Source of the DNA: Falciphora oryzae
Taxonomy: Eukaryota; Ascomycota; Sordariomycetes; Magnaporthales; Magnaporthaceae
NCBI GenBank assembly: GCA_000733355.1
Contig: JNVV01000004.1
Coordinates: 476,181 to 540,180 of the forward strand
DNA: 64,000 bases
Direction of reading: 5' to 3'
Shown: piece by piece, positions 1 through 10,465 of the stretch
Layout: the number at the start of each line of letters is the position of its first letter
Position numbering within the stretch: the first letter of the stretch is position 1
Position numbers and translations under genes: made by a program
The notes under the pieces: generated by a model
Seen by the model: only the letters and a program-made list of their open reading frames with translations
Told to the model about the DNA's origin: nothing
The model's database searches: none

Positions 1-578
1 ATTTGGTCCTAGATTGCTTAAGAGCCAGGACTTCCACTCGGCTCGGTGAAAGACCCACTTGCAGGTGTCGTATTTTCTCCGGCTTTTTGCCATTGCGTGC
101 GTCATCCGTTGGTCAAGTCTTGGTAGGCCGGGTAGACTTGCTGGCGCTTGATCTTCTGATGATGCTGTCATTCGCGTTATATTAGTAGTCGTACTTCGCT
201 GGGAACACACCCCTTGCCCGTGTCAAGCGTGGGTAACAAGAAAGGCTTCCAAAGACCCCCCCTTACCTGAAATTTAACCAATGGATTGACTGTTGGGATA
301 TTGCTGGCTGATGCTGACAGTATGCAGCCTTTTTGTATTTGCTCACTTTCCTCCCTTATCACTGGATCACTCCGAAGAGGGGCTGCTGCACTTTGATGCC
401 CTCCATCGCGGAGGGGTGGTCCAATCGGGGCCTTGCAGGCCTGGATATCGCAACCGGGGCGAATGTGCGCTTTTACGTCAGCTTGGCATTTCCATGCCCG
501 GATGTGCATTTTCAGTGCCCGGATTCAGGTTTTCTTTCCCGGGGCCGGCTTGCTATTAGAGTCAGGCGACCGCTCTCC
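1..578. other. No supported gene
   Basis: Left edge of the window. Reading frames on both strands are short or overlap one another. The sequence just before 579 probably holds the promoter or an upstream exon of the next gene; an in-frame ATG exists at 333, but the peptide between 333 and 578 looks non-coding (pyrimidine-rich, Cys/Pro-rich). Confidence 0.4.
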
Positions 579-1526
579 ATGCACTCAACTTGGCTGGAAG
601 TCACCCCTGAACCTCACCAGCTGCCCACCACCAGACACGACTTTGTTCTCGACCTCGACGATGGCTGCGTCGATAGTGGACTGCCCCAGCAGAAGAAGTC
701 CTACTTCATCGTCGACGAGCTGAAAGGCGACTTCAGCGCGTCCCTGGAGCTCGGGAACGTCATCTTCGACCCGCGCCGGCTCCGCGACATCCTCCTTCGC
801 CGCTCCGAGGCCGACAATCCCCCGCTCCCACTCCACCCAGGCCCGACAGGTCTCCCGTGGGAAAGCGAAACCGTGTCGGACGAATCATCCAAGGGGGTCA
901 AGTTGGGGCTTTTCGCCAAGATCGCCAGCTGGGTCGGCCTGGGTACATGCGTGTCCAGATCCACCGCGGGCAGGGCCGGCACGACATGCGTGTTCAAAAA
1001 CCTCACCTACGTCTCCTTTTGGCAGTCGGCCACTTTCCTCGAGACTCTGGGCAAGCAACCGCTTCTCGTCGACTCGCTGACCGAAGATCCTGACGCTCAT
1101 GCCTTCCTGATCACGGGGCTGATCGAAGCGGGGGAAGTGACAATTAAATCGACCCAAGATGCTGAGAAGGAACATACAGGAGGGGTCTCGGTCGTCAGCC
1201 TCGCCGAAGCCAACGCAAAGATGACAGGGACGCAGGCGCAGGTGAGGGAAAGTCACAGCGGGGCCCAACAGGAACCAAGGATCGTCGCCTACAGCTTGTG
1301 GAAACTATCCCTAAAGGGCACCAAGGTGGTGGGAGACGAGTACGTGATCGGGGCGCACCTGGGAGCCGACGACGGCAGCGACAAGCCGCCGGAGCTCGAG
1401 GTAATGGTGGAGCTCAGCAAGGACGACGCTGGCGGCGGGTTGGAGCCCGAGGAAGCTCTCAACGAGCTTACGGGGGAGACCCGCACCTTGTTCCTGCCCG
1501 GAAGTGGATCTCTGGCGGTTAATTGA
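579..1526 (+). CDS. Gasdermin-like candidate, hypothetical fungal protein
   Basis: A 315-residue open frame from the ATG at 579; an upstream ATG at 333 and an upstream exon cannot be excluded. I see no signal peptide or membrane helix. The arrangement recalls the pore-forming domain of fungal gasdermins (RCD-1/HET-Q1 type): an N-terminal beta pair with FIVDELKGDFSASLELGNVI at about 47-66, a basic segment, a central AFLITGLIEAGEVTIKS strand, a variable loop, then an IVAYSLWKLSLKG strand and an acidic, Gly/Asp-rich tail. In that family the free N-terminal domain inserts in the plasma membrane and kills the cell during non-self recognition, often after cleavage by a neighbouring subtilase. No protease gene is visible here, but the left side is cut by the window edge. 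The family call is by eye on strand pattern only; an unrelated hypothetical protein is quite possible. Confidence 0.4.
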   Translation: MHSTWLEVTPEPHQLPTTRHDFVLDLDDGCVDSGLPQQKKSYFIVDELKGDFSASLELGNVIFDPRRLRDILLRRSEADNPPLPLHPGPTGLPWESETVSDESSKGVKLGLFAKIASWVGLGTCVSRSTAGRAGTTCVFKNLTYVSFWQSATFLETLGKQPLLVDSLTEDPDAHAFLITGLIEAGEVTIKSTQDAEKEHTGGVSVVSLAEANAKMTGTQAQVRESHSGAQQEPRIVAYSLWKLSLKGTKVVGDEYVIGAHLGADDGSDKPPELEVMVELSKDDAGGGLEPEEALNELTGETRTLFLPGSGSLAVN

Positions 1527-1958
1527 AGTCCTGTAGCGGCAAGGCCACGAGGGCAACATCATGTACTGCTATCGATTGGGATTTGGAGACGACGGCGGAC
1601 GTCAGGAGGAAGATGTGCTGAAGGCTGGCAGCGACAAGGCAGGTGGTAGGGGCCTAAGCCAGAAACCAAGCCGCTTTCGTCACCGTCGTCGGAATCAACG
1701 TTCTCTCACCCTCCTTTCTTGCGTAAGCGCTCACGAGGCTGCAGTCTTGAACCCATTTGTATTTTTACACCCTGCGCTATCAATAACATCCCGTACGCCC
1801 TTTCCCTTTTTAACCCGGTTGATTCTCTCCCGCCTGTCCCACCCTCTTTGCATCATCTTGGCTGTTTATTCTCCTCGTTCCTCAACTCCACTGCCTCGTC
1901 GCAATGGGTGGTGCTGGTCATGTAGTCGTGAAAAAGAAAATTCTGCCGGCGTAATTGT
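1527..1958. other. Convergent intergenic gap
   Basis: Lies between two convergent genes and should hold both 3' UTRs. It is pyrimidine-rich around 1790-1890. I see no gene. Confidence 0.5.
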
Positions 1959-2281
1959 TTACGCCTTGCCGGCAACGCAGGTGGCGAGCTCGCCCAGTGT
2001 GGTGACGTTGCAGCCAGTCACGCACTAGACAGGAAAAAAAAGGAGATGCGAGTTAGTACCCTGTTACACATTTTTTCCACATTAAGGAGAGGAAAATAAC
2101 TTACGTCACCGGCTCCGGACTTTCCGGCACAGGCCAGGACGCACTTGGCGCCCTTGGCGACGGCGTCGCCAAAGCAGTTGGCGCGGGCCTCGATGTGGCT
2201 CTCGCCGGCGGTGGGGGCGGCGGAGGCGAGGGAAAAGAGGGCCATGGCCATGGCGGCGACGGACATCTTGGAGAACTGCAT
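1959..2281 (-). CDS. Small secreted cysteine-rich protein
   Basis: Two exons on the minus strand, 2281..2105 and 2024..1959, joined across an 80-base intron (2104..2025; donor GTAAGT, branch GTACTAACT, acceptor TAG). The spliced product is 80 residues. The start at 2281 gives a clear signal peptide (MSVAAMAMALFSLASAAP) with a likely cleavage after ASAAP or further on after IEAR. The mature part has six cysteines (one each in NCFG, KCVL, ACAG, DCVT, GCNV and TCVA), spaced as in many small secreted ascomycete proteins that form disulphide bonds. Without splicing the frame runs into the intron and loses the last three cysteines, which supports the intron. Such proteins include candidate effectors and cell-surface proteins; no specific function can be assigned. 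It sits only about 360 bases from the edge of a RIP-affected transposon nest. Confidence 0.75.
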
Positions 2282-2438
2282 CTTGATGGTTGGTGGTGGG
2301 TAGTTTTGTCCGAACGAGTGGATTGTAGTTGGGTTAGATTTGAACGAGTGGGCTGTAGCGAGTGTAAGTGTAGAGATCGTGGCGCTGGTGGTGATGCTGG
2401 TGGTTGTGAGGATGAGGATGGACAGGCCATCATGCATT

Positions 2439-2445
2439 CTTTATA
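2439..2445 (-). promoter_or_regulatory. TATA box candidate for the secreted protein
   Basis: TATAAAG on the minus strand, about 160 bases upstream of the ATG at 2281, in otherwise GC-rich sequence. Confidence 0.4.
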
Positions 2446-2642
2446 CCCGTCGTCGAAGACCCCTTACGCGCCCCCTTTCGCTGTCTCGGCCGGCCTTCCC
2501 GGAATGTCGGTCCCCATCGTCGGGCCATCCGCACCCAGAAGGGCATTCTCCGGATCCGCCACGGAATGGCCGTGCAACAAACTGCCTCGTTCGCGACGGA
2601 AAAGATGGCACCCCATTGCTTCGATTCTTTACCTATCCAGTA

Positions 2643-2777
2643 ACGTGGTCCATCAGCGAGTCGCGCACCCTCACCGAGTCGCGCACTTCAAATCCCATAC
2701 TAAACGCCGTTTTTTTCGATTAAATAACTCGCTCGATTTAAAGCTAAATTCCACCAAAATTAAAACAGTTATATTTA
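2643..2777. mobile_element. MITE A, left part (palindromic, TA target)
   Basis: Starts ACGTGGTCCATCAGCGAG directly after a TA (2641-2642). It is an exact inverted copy of the far end of the same element at about 10624-10758. The element is interrupted at 2777 by MITE B and resumes at 10466. With B removed, A is about 428 bases: two arms of about 200 bases around a 28-base loop. It has no coding capacity. The TA flanks suggest mobilisation by a Tc1/mariner- or pogo-class transposase. Confidence 0.85.
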
Positions 2778-2977
2778 ACGTGGTTCATCAGCGAGTGGCG
2801 CACTTCAAAATCCCATACTAAACGCCGTTTTCAACCCCCCGGTTAAATCCACCAATCTTTTATAAAATTCCATGAAAATTTAATATGTTATATTTAACAA
2901 TATAGCCGATTTTATAATTATCTTTCCAGATTTTTATTAGTATTATTTTTAGTAGAGTTTTAAACACCGTGCAAAAC
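2778..2977. mobile_element. MITE B, left part, inserted in MITE A
   Basis: Starts ACGTGGTTCATCAGCGAG after a TA (2776-2777) and belongs to the same family as MITE A (same terminus, same ATCCCATACTAAACGCCG block). It is interrupted by the Gypsy element at 2978, where AAAAC (2973-2977) is the target duplication. The inner part near the Gypsy differs from its right arm by transitions. Confidence 0.8.
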
Positions 2978-3503
2978 TGTAACAGGCCTTGGCCCTACTA
3001 TAGCCAGCTACAGTAGTGTCAGGCCTGGAAAAGGGGGGTTCTCGCAGGGAGGTCTCAAAGGTTCAGCAGCTCAACAGTTGTATTCGTGCAGGGCTCAACA
3101 AGTTTATGGTGTAGGTAGAAACAGAAACGATAGCTTGCCCTCCCAACCTCCTTCACAGGGGGTCTCTCGGGCCCTCCTTATGCTCTAGCCCTCCGTCCGT
3201 CCTTCGGCTGTCGTCGGCGCGCCTCCTCCTCCGTGGCGTCCGTCGGGGCCTGCCTTTCGGTTGTTATCGGCACACTGCCTCCTCCGCGGCGTCCGTCGGA
3301 GCCGGATGTATTTCGTCCCTTTTAAGGTTCCGGGCCGGCTGATCTGCGGGGGCTAATCGGCGCGCGTATCGCAAAGTTAAACTTTCCTAATCCGCACATC
3401 CGTTAGGGCTTGCGCCCCTCCGGCTACCACCCGGAGGCCTCCCTTGTGGTTACCGGTGGCGTCCCCTGCGGCTGTTGGCCATAGTTTTGTGTGGGGTGTT
3501 ACA
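2978..3503 (-). repeat. 3' LTR of Gypsy element 1
   Basis: 526 bases, TGTAACA...TGTTACA, matching 9553..10243. It contains the CTCCTCCGTGGCGTCCGTCG-type short internal repeats. The purine-rich stretch just inside it (minus strand, AAAAGGGATAGT, 3504-3515) fits a polypurine tract, so this is the 3' LTR. Confidence 0.85.
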
Positions 3504-3751
3504 ACTATCCCTTTTCTAAAAAGGCTATCCTTGGCTTTTAACTTTCTCCTTTTCCCTAATGCAACGACAAATCTTCGTGGACTCGCAAAGGCGTTAACCG
3601 TCTTTCTCCCTCGCCTGGGGTAAGCGCTGGTCTCCAATAAAACCTTTAAAAAAGGATAACCAACTTAGCGATTTTAGGTGTCCCCTTTTTTACTGTTTAG
3701 CTCCACGTCCTGGAGCTCGCGGATCTCTCGGTTCCTTTTATTCCGGGCCTT

Positions 3752-3940
3752 TTAAAAGGTTCGTACTTTCGTAGGTGCGCCGCGAAAGTATTTTTCGGGC
3801 TCCCAAATGTTATACTCTACTAGCCAATCCATCCATTTAACTAAATAGTACTTTTTATTTCGGATCCGTCCTTTATTTCGTACTTTTTTAACCTCCCATT
3901 CCTTTTGGTCGTCCTCGTACTTTAGTATAGGTAGCGGCAC
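3752..3940 (-). pseudogene. Integrase C-terminal chromodomain remnant (Gypsy 1)
   Basis: The open stretch encodes EVKKVRNKGR, then YYLVKWMDW and YNIWEPEKYF, the aromatic-cage strand and WEP motif of a chromodomain. In chromoviral integrases this domain directs insertion to marked chromatin. The upstream integrase frame is broken. Confidence 0.8.
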
Positions 3941-5726
3941 CTCGTTTCCTTGTTTTTTAGCAGTATACCGTTCGAAGTTTTATACGGGAATAATATCGTA
4001 AAAACGGCGGTAATACTCGGGAAATGCCAAACGGTAGGCCTGCTGGCCTATGCGTTTAGTAATCCGGAAAAGACCGATCCATTTAGGTGCTAACTTTTTA
4101 TTTTTTAAACGCAGGTTTTTCGTGGACATTTTAACCAAATTTCCAATTGTAAACTGTATAAGGATATGGTTTCTATTGTAATATTTAGCTGACCGTTCCT
4201 ATGCTTACAGTAACGTCTTTTTAAGCTTTTTACGCAATGCATAAAGTCGTTCGATGCGGTTTTTTGCTGCGGGTACCCTCCTTTTAAAGATATTATCCGC
4301 GATATCAATCCGCATCTCGCAATCCGATCCGTACAAAAAATAAAACGGCGAGTGCTTTGTAGTAAAGTTCCTGCTATTATTGTAAGCGTAAGCTACTAAC
4401 GGTAGCAGTAATGCCTAAAAGTTTTCCGAACCGGCGCAATAGTTACGGAAGTAGTTTTTAATAACGCGGTTAAAAACTTCCGTTTGCCCGTCCGTTTAAA
4501 GATGGTAGGCGGTCGATATACGTTTTTTAATAATTTAGTGTTTGTATATTTCTTCCTAAAAACTATTAGTGATGCGGCTATCGCGATCGCTAACGATGCT
4601 TTTGGGGGTACCGAATACGCATTCGATACGCTCGAAAAACAGCTTTACGAACTATCCTGCACTTATATCAGCTCGTATGGGGATAAAGACCACGTACTTA
4701 GTTAATCGGTATACGACGACGAAAATCGCGTTAAAAACTTAACTACCCGCCGTCCTGCTTTTAAATAAGCCGGTTACCTAGTCCAAAAAGATTTTTTTTA
4801 TAAGCTGCCCGTTTTTTGGCGGTGGTAAGGGTTTAAATTTACCGTAAGGCTTGTAACGATAAATCGCTTTCCTTTAGCACTAAAGGCACGATGCCATATA
4901 TGCCGTAACATCCCCTTTAACTTTATCCCACTAAAAAAAGCGCTAGATAAAATTTAAAATTTTAGCCACGCCCTAATAACCGGCTCCCGGGAAATCGTAA
5001 AACTATTTTAAAATTTCGGTTTTTAAAGCTTCGTTTGTAAAGATATAAACCTAATTTCCCCGGAAGATTAATTCGTTACCGTTAACTAAATGGAAGCACG
5101 ATGCTTTTTGCTACCGAATCGTTATCGCAATATCTCGGTACGGTACGGTATATTTTACGTTAGGTATTGCCAGGCGGGGCTTTTTAACTACTGTCAGCCT
5201 TTTAAGCAAATTTATACTCGCCGGATCCCGCTTTTATACGTCCCTAATCCATTTTTTTAGCGGCGTTGGGATCTCCTCCGGGGAGTCCGTAGTTACGCTA
5301 CTTTTAAACTAATTTAAAGCAATGCGTGCCTCCTAACGAGTAACAAATTGCACTTGTAAGGCATGGATGACTTTAAAGGCGTTTGGATCGTCGGCTAACG
5401 TAAGTTGTGCCAAACGTACGCTATCCCGTTCGCTTCGCCGGTTAAAAATAAAATTTTTGGGGGATCGCTCGTTAGGTGCGCTCTTTGCGCTCACTAGCTG
5501 GGGAGGCTTATTAGGCGACGCTCCCTCGGTAGTGTTTTTTGCGTGCTGCTTATAAACAAACACGTCTTATTCCCAACCCATTTTATTAGATAGCGTCGGC
5601 AGAAGTTTTTTAATAAAAATCTCCTATCCTTCCTCGCGACCGTCCATATAGTCCGGCCGACGAGACGGAGCGTCGGCTGGGTTTAAAAACCTTAGCTGGT
5701 ATTTGATTTCGAAATCGTAAGGTACT

Positions 5727-6191
5727 TGTTAATAACAGGCTATATAATAGCTCCTGGACTGCATTGCTAATGTAGTCGGCTACACTTTTCAGTGCGCCGT
5801 GGCCAGATTGAACTCAACAGGTTATGTCGCCCTCGTGCGCGTTCCCCTGCGACCTCCAAGTTGCTCGAGTTCAATTCCCCGTGCTTGTTAGCTTTTGAAA
5901 ATTTTTCAATTAGTCCGAGTGCTAGTGGGTTCCGGGCCCCCACTAGGCCAAAGCACAGTGTTGTATTGCCCCACAAAGGTGGGACTCCACACAGTTGGAG
6001 TGGCCCGCTTCGGAGCGTTCGTCGCAGCTACTAGCAGCGACAGCAAGTACAAGCAAACTTATGTTCCATTGAGCCCTGGAATAACGTTTAAGGGGTGGTG
6101 TTAATAACAGGCTATATAATAGCTCCTGGACTGCATTGCTAATGTAGTCGGCTACACTTTTCAGTGCGCCGTGGCCAGATTGAACTTAACA
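5727..6191 (+). mobile_element. TRIM: 465-bp miniature LTR element nested in Gypsy 1
   Basis: Two 93-base direct terminal repeats (5727-5819 and 6099-6191) begin TGTTAATAACA and end TCAACA/TTAACA, and differ at one base (C/T). They enclose 279 bases without coding capacity. A purine run (AAGGGGTGG, 6090-6098) lies directly before the second repeat, as a polypurine tract should, giving + orientation. The whole is flanked by a perfect 5-bp duplication GTACT (5722-5726 and 6192-6196). These are the criteria for a terminal-repeat retrotransposon in miniature, mobilised in trans. The interior is GC-richer than the RIP-affected host element, so it looks younger. An internal GAGTTCAATTCC (about 5868) resembles a tRNA B box; this may be chance. 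Confidence 0.85.
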
Positions 6192-6312
6192 GTACTAACT
6201 GCAATAGCCAGCGTGCCTATCGTCCGTTTAAACGCTCCTGCTTTATAAAAGCCTTAAAGTTTTCATAATCCGAAAACACCTCCGTAGCTTGCGCCCCCTC
6301 GAAATAATGTCG

Positions 6313-6516
6313 CTAATAGCGAAAACTTCCCACTATTGCGAAAAGTTCCTTATCGTACACAAAATACCAAATTTCGGCACCTTTAAACTTCTGGGACCAG
6401 TAAGCTATAAGGTGCCACTGGCCGTTGTACTTTTGCGATAGGATGCCTGTTATAGCAAAATCGAAAGCGTCCGTTTCGACCCGTAATGGTAAAGTCGGGT
6501 CGTAATGCCGTAGCAC
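6313..6516 (-). pseudogene. RNase H remnant (Gypsy 1)
   Basis: Encodes a typical Ty3/Gypsy RNase H start: LRVETDAFDFAITGILSQ, then WHLIAYWSQKF and YDKELFAIV. The stretch is open, but the surrounding polyprotein is interrupted. Confidence 0.8.
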
Positions 6517-6822
6517 TAGTGCGGTCGTAAACGCGTTAATTAAGTCCTTAAATGCCTGCTATTAGGGCTCCTGCCAGTAATGGCCTATTTGGCCTGGCTT
6601 GCGCCCGTTCTTTATTCCTTGCAACAGGTCGTGCAAAGGCTTCGCTATGCGGGAAAAGCCGTGGATAAACCGTCGATAAAAGTTGCAAAATCCCACAAAA
6701 ACCTGGATGTTTTTGTACGTGCGAGGTGGGTGGTCGATCCATTCGCGGACGACTTAAACACGCGCAGGATCCATTTTAAGCCCTTCGGTATTGACGATAA
6801 AACCTAGGAACTTAAGTTTTTG

Positions 6823-7157
6823 CTAGAAAAAGGTGCATTTTTTGAGATTGGCATAAAGCTTAAAGCTGCGAAATCGATCCAAAACCAGCTTTAGGTAATG
6901 CTGGTGCTCCTCCTTACTACCGGAATAAATAAGGATATCGTTTAAATAAACGATAACGAAATCGTCCATTAGGCCCCGTAAGGCTTTGTTAATGTAGGTT
7001 TGGAATAATGCCGGGGCGTTAGTAAATCCGAACGGTAGCACGAGGTATTCGTAATGCCCGTACTTAGTACGGAACGCGGTTTTCTATTCGTCCTCCTTTT
7101 TAATGCGAAATCGGTAATACGCATTAACGAGGTCGATTTTAAACAAGCATTTGGCAC
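6823..7157 (-). pseudogene. Reverse transcriptase remnant (Gypsy 1)
   Basis: Encodes LPFGFTNAPALFQTYI and then VIVYLNDILIYS. The catalytic box expected as Y-x-D-D reads YLND here, so one catalytic Asp is Asn, a G-to-A change expected from RIP. The preceding part (7041-7157) is in another frame. Confidence 0.85.
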
Positions 7158-8261
7158 CGTTTAAACGGTCGAGCATCTCCCCGATTAACGGAAACGGTGC
7201 CTTATTTTTAATAGTGATATCGTTAAATCCTCGATAGTTAACGCACAATCGTAACGTACCGTCTTTCTTCGGGACGAAAATAACAAGGGCTCCTGCTAGT
7301 AACTGTAACTTGCGGATAATGCCTTGTGCGAAGGTATCGGTAAGGTACTCCTGGAGTGCCGTGGATTTAGCTGAAAACAGGTGGTAAATCTACTTCCACG
7401 GGGGCTTTTTGCCCGGGAGCAGATCGATGGCATGGTTACCGTGGCTATGCTTTAAAAGCATTTTCCCTTTGCGGACGTCGAATACGTCGAAATAACTTAT
7501 CCGTAAACTTACAAAAACGTTCTTTAAATTTAGCGGTTCGTTTAAACGGTCCTCGAAAAGGTTGTCCTTTCCGGTGCTGCTAATAAAAGGGTTAAAGCGA
7601 AAGGAATAAACAAACACGCGATCTTTAGCTTAAAAGCTTTTTCGGAAATGGTATGCGGATAGCTAATGGATACGAAAACGTTGGTTAAAACACCAAATGC
7701 CTTTAGCCGGGTAGAAATCCATAACCAATTCCTGCATTAATAGCATACCCACAAAAATAGGGGCGTTTGCCAAATTTCGTTCGATAGCGAGGAATGGCCG
7801 GATAACTTCCACCGGAATGCCATTTTAGTTACAAAAGCTCAATCGTAAATGGTAAATACCATAGGTTTTAACGCTTTAATCGCTTGCGGCGGCGAAAGTG
7901 AGGGATTGGTAATCGTGTTTAGGACGGTTGCATGGCTTATAGCTTAAAGATTTGCAAAAGGTGATAGAAACGGTATTAACTTCGGCGAACGTATTTAAAC
8001 CGACCTCGACTTTAACTTTCGGGCCGCCGTTAAAAAAGCTAACGGTCCTTTTAATAACGAGCGCAAAGGCTATGCGTATTTAATCGTTACGGAACGTTGG
8101 TGCGGGGATAACCGGGTTCCCTTTTAGTTTTTTTAGCGCTTTTCGCTTTGCTTTTTTCCATTTTCTTCCTTCCGGCGCTTTAAAAAATTAACTTTAGCTT
8201 TTTCCCCTTAGGGGGATTCGCCTTTTTTAATTAAAGGTTTGGTAACGGAAAAGGGGTTTTT

Positions 8262-8303
8262 GCAATCTTTCGTTATATGGTTAGGTTTGCCGCATTTAAG
8301 GCA
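8262..8303 (-). pseudogene. Gag CCHC zinc knuckle remnant (Gypsy 1)
   Basis: The minus strand reads CLKCGKPNHITKDC, a retroviral-type C-x2-C-x4-H-x4-C knuckle at the end of gag. Gag continues upstream to about 9000, for example an open piece at 8781-8999. Confidence 0.8.
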
Positions 8304-9552
8304 TACGCCTTCGTTCCGGCGTTATTAGCGTTTGGCGTTTGAAAGCGTCGAGCGTCCGTTGCTTTTGCCATTGCCGTTGCGTTAGTCACGCCCCTTTTGT
8401 TTGCTTCGAAATTTGTGCTTCCCGTTTTTGTTCGATTTCTTTTGGTTTTTTTTGTGGGAGGACTTATGGGAATCTTTCTTCTCGTCGTACGGGGCGCGAG
8501 CACCCGTACCTAAGGTATCCTAAAGGATTTGGGCTGTGGCGACAAGGTCTTCCAAAGTCTCCGCTTTGTAATGCATTCCGCGGGTAACTTGGACTTTTAA
8601 GGTAGGGACCAAACGGATAACGTAATTGTTGATATCTGCTGTTTATTTTACTTTACCGCATATACGTCGGTACCGTGCTGCGAAAACATTAGGGTTTTCG
8701 TTATTTTTTTGCATAAATTGCTATAGGTCGTTAGTAGCCCTTAGGAGTAAAAAATCTTTTCGCAATATAGTATTACGGAGTTATCGTATAAATTTGCGCC
8801 AATATAAGCCTAATACCGGGCTGGTTTTGCGCGAACCGTTATAGGCGGAATTAAAGTCGCTATCGAAAGTTCCGATAGCGGCTGCGATACGTGATTTGGC
8901 CGTAATAAAACCGTTAAGGTTGGCTTCGAACGTAAGGTTAAGTTTGCTTTCCCAATGGTCGAAATCCTGCATTAAGCTTAGAAGCTTTAGCTCGGGCATT
9001 TTTTATAAAATTTTGTGACTGCCTTTGTTTTTGTCGTACGAAGGAAAGATGTCGTTTTTTTCGTTGTCGTCCCTTACCAGGGTGTGGTGCGACGGTGCCC
9101 GGGGTGTCGACTGGTTGCCGGGTTTTCCTAACGGGCGGTTAACCTTCTGGCCGTACTGCTTTGGGGTTAAACTTTGGGAACGAGCCGGAATTTAGGGCTC
9201 GTAGTTAGGGCGATTTGGATCGTCCGAATCGTTTGGGAGGCCAAGGGCCTCGCGAACTGCCTTCCGTTCCACAAATGCTTTTTGGAATTGTGGTAGGATT
9301 TTGGTAGGGATGCAATTTCGCGTTACGTAGTAAGCGAGCTACGAACGAATATAAAATGCAACGTTATGGATATTAAAGTTAGGGTATTTACGAGGGTTGT
9401 TAGGGGTAGGTTGCTTGCGTTTAAGGGGAAGGGTGGATGTTCCCGTTCCTGGATCCTCGTCCTGGCCTAGGTCGTTAATATCAACGAAATCGTTAAAATC
9501 CGATATAGTAATTGGTAAATGCTAAAGGTTTAAGCAAAGGAAGCTATTAAGT

Positions 9553-10243
9553 TGTAACAGGCCTTGGCCCTACTATAGCCAGTTATAGTAGTGTCAGGCC
9601 TAAAAAAGGGGGGTTTTCGCAGGGAGGTTTTAAAGGTTTAGCAGTTTAACAGTTATATTCGTGCAGGGCTTAACAAATTTATAGTGTAGGTAAAAACAGA
9701 AACGATAGTTTGCCCTCCCAACCTCCTTTACAGGGGGTTTTTCGGGCCCTCCTTATGCTTTAGCCCTCCGTCCGTCCTTCGGTTGTCGTCGGCGCGCCTC
9801 CTCCTCCGTGGCGTCCGTCGGGGCCTACCTTTCGGTTGTTATCGGCACACTGCCTCCTCCGCGGCGTCCGTTGGAGCCGGATGTGTTTCGTCCCTTTTAG
9901 GGTTCCGGGCCGGCTGATCTGCGGGGGCTGATCGGCGCGCGTGTCGCAAAGTTAAACTCTCCTGATCCGCACATCCGTTAGGGCTTGCGCCCCTCCGGCT
10001 ACCACCCGGAGGCCTCTTTTGTGGTCACCGGTGGCGTCCCCTGCGGCTGCTGGCCATGGTTCNNNNNNNNNNNNNNNNNNNNNNNNNNNNNNNNNNNNNN
10101 NNNNNNNNNNNNNNNNNNNNNNNNNNNNNNNNNNNNNNNNNNNNNNNNNNNNNNNNNNNNNNNNNNNNNNNNNNNNNNNNNNNNNNNNNNNNNNNNNNNN
10201 NNNNNNNNNNNNNNNNNNNNNNNGTTCTGTGTGGGGTGTTACA
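9553..10243 (-). repeat. 5' LTR of Gypsy element 1, containing an N gap
   Basis: The partner of the LTR at 2978-3503. Without the 161 N it is 530 bases. Differences from its partner are almost all transitions (for example CTACAG versus TTATAG near the start). Confidence 0.85.
10063..10223. other. Assembly gap (161 N)
   Basis: The gap lies inside the 5' LTR. The flanks end and begin with the same four bases (GTTC). When overlapped there, they match the other LTR without a missing base, so the gap probably contains no sequence. Confidence 0.8.
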
Positions 10244-10465
10244 AAAACACTGTGTATAAATAGCAAATCACCTTAAAAGAGTAATAATAAAAATCTGGAA
10301 AAATAATTATAAAATCGGTTATGTTATTAAATATAACATATTAAATTTTCATGGAATTTTATAAAAGATTGGTGGATTTAACCGGGGGGTTGAAAACGGC
10401 GTTTAGTATGGGATTTTGAAGTGCGCCACTCGCTGATATGCGCCACTCACTGATGAACCACGTTA
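10244..10465. mobile_element. MITE B, right part
   Basis: The inverted counterpart of 2778-2977, ending GAACCACGT at 10463 followed by TA (10464-10465). It differs from the left arm by several transitions and by a duplicated segment of about 17 bases containing the CATCAGYGAGTGGCGCA unit. Confidence 0.8.

Larger units (their letters stand above)
2978..10243 (-). mobile_element. Chromodomain Ty3/Gypsy LTR retrotransposon 1, RIP-degraded
   Basis: A 7.3-kb LTR element flanked by a 5-bp target duplication AAAAC (2973-2977 and 10244-10248) and inserted in MITE B. Coding remnants run on the minus strand in the order gag with CCHC knuckle (about 9000-8260), reverse transcriptase (7160-6820), RNase H (6520-6310), integrase region, chromodomain (3940-3752). 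LTR ends are TGTAACA...TGTTACA. Many stops and frame breaks are present. The LTRs differ almost only by C/T and G/A, the signature of RIP. A TRIM element is nested at 5727-6191. It is not expected to be autonomous. Confidence 0.9.

Noticed and set aside
2195..2821. 208-codon plus-strand frame opposite the secreted protein
   Set aside because: It is antisense to the spliced secreted-protein gene, runs into MITE sequence and is low-complexity Gly.
5840..5880. tRNA gene suggested by a B-box-like GAGTTCAATTCC
   Set aside because: No cloverleaf can be built around it; it lies inside the TRIM element and is noted only as a possible internal promoter remnant.
9952..10276. Frames running through the N gap
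   Set aside because: They contain undefined residues and lie in an LTR, so they are not genes.
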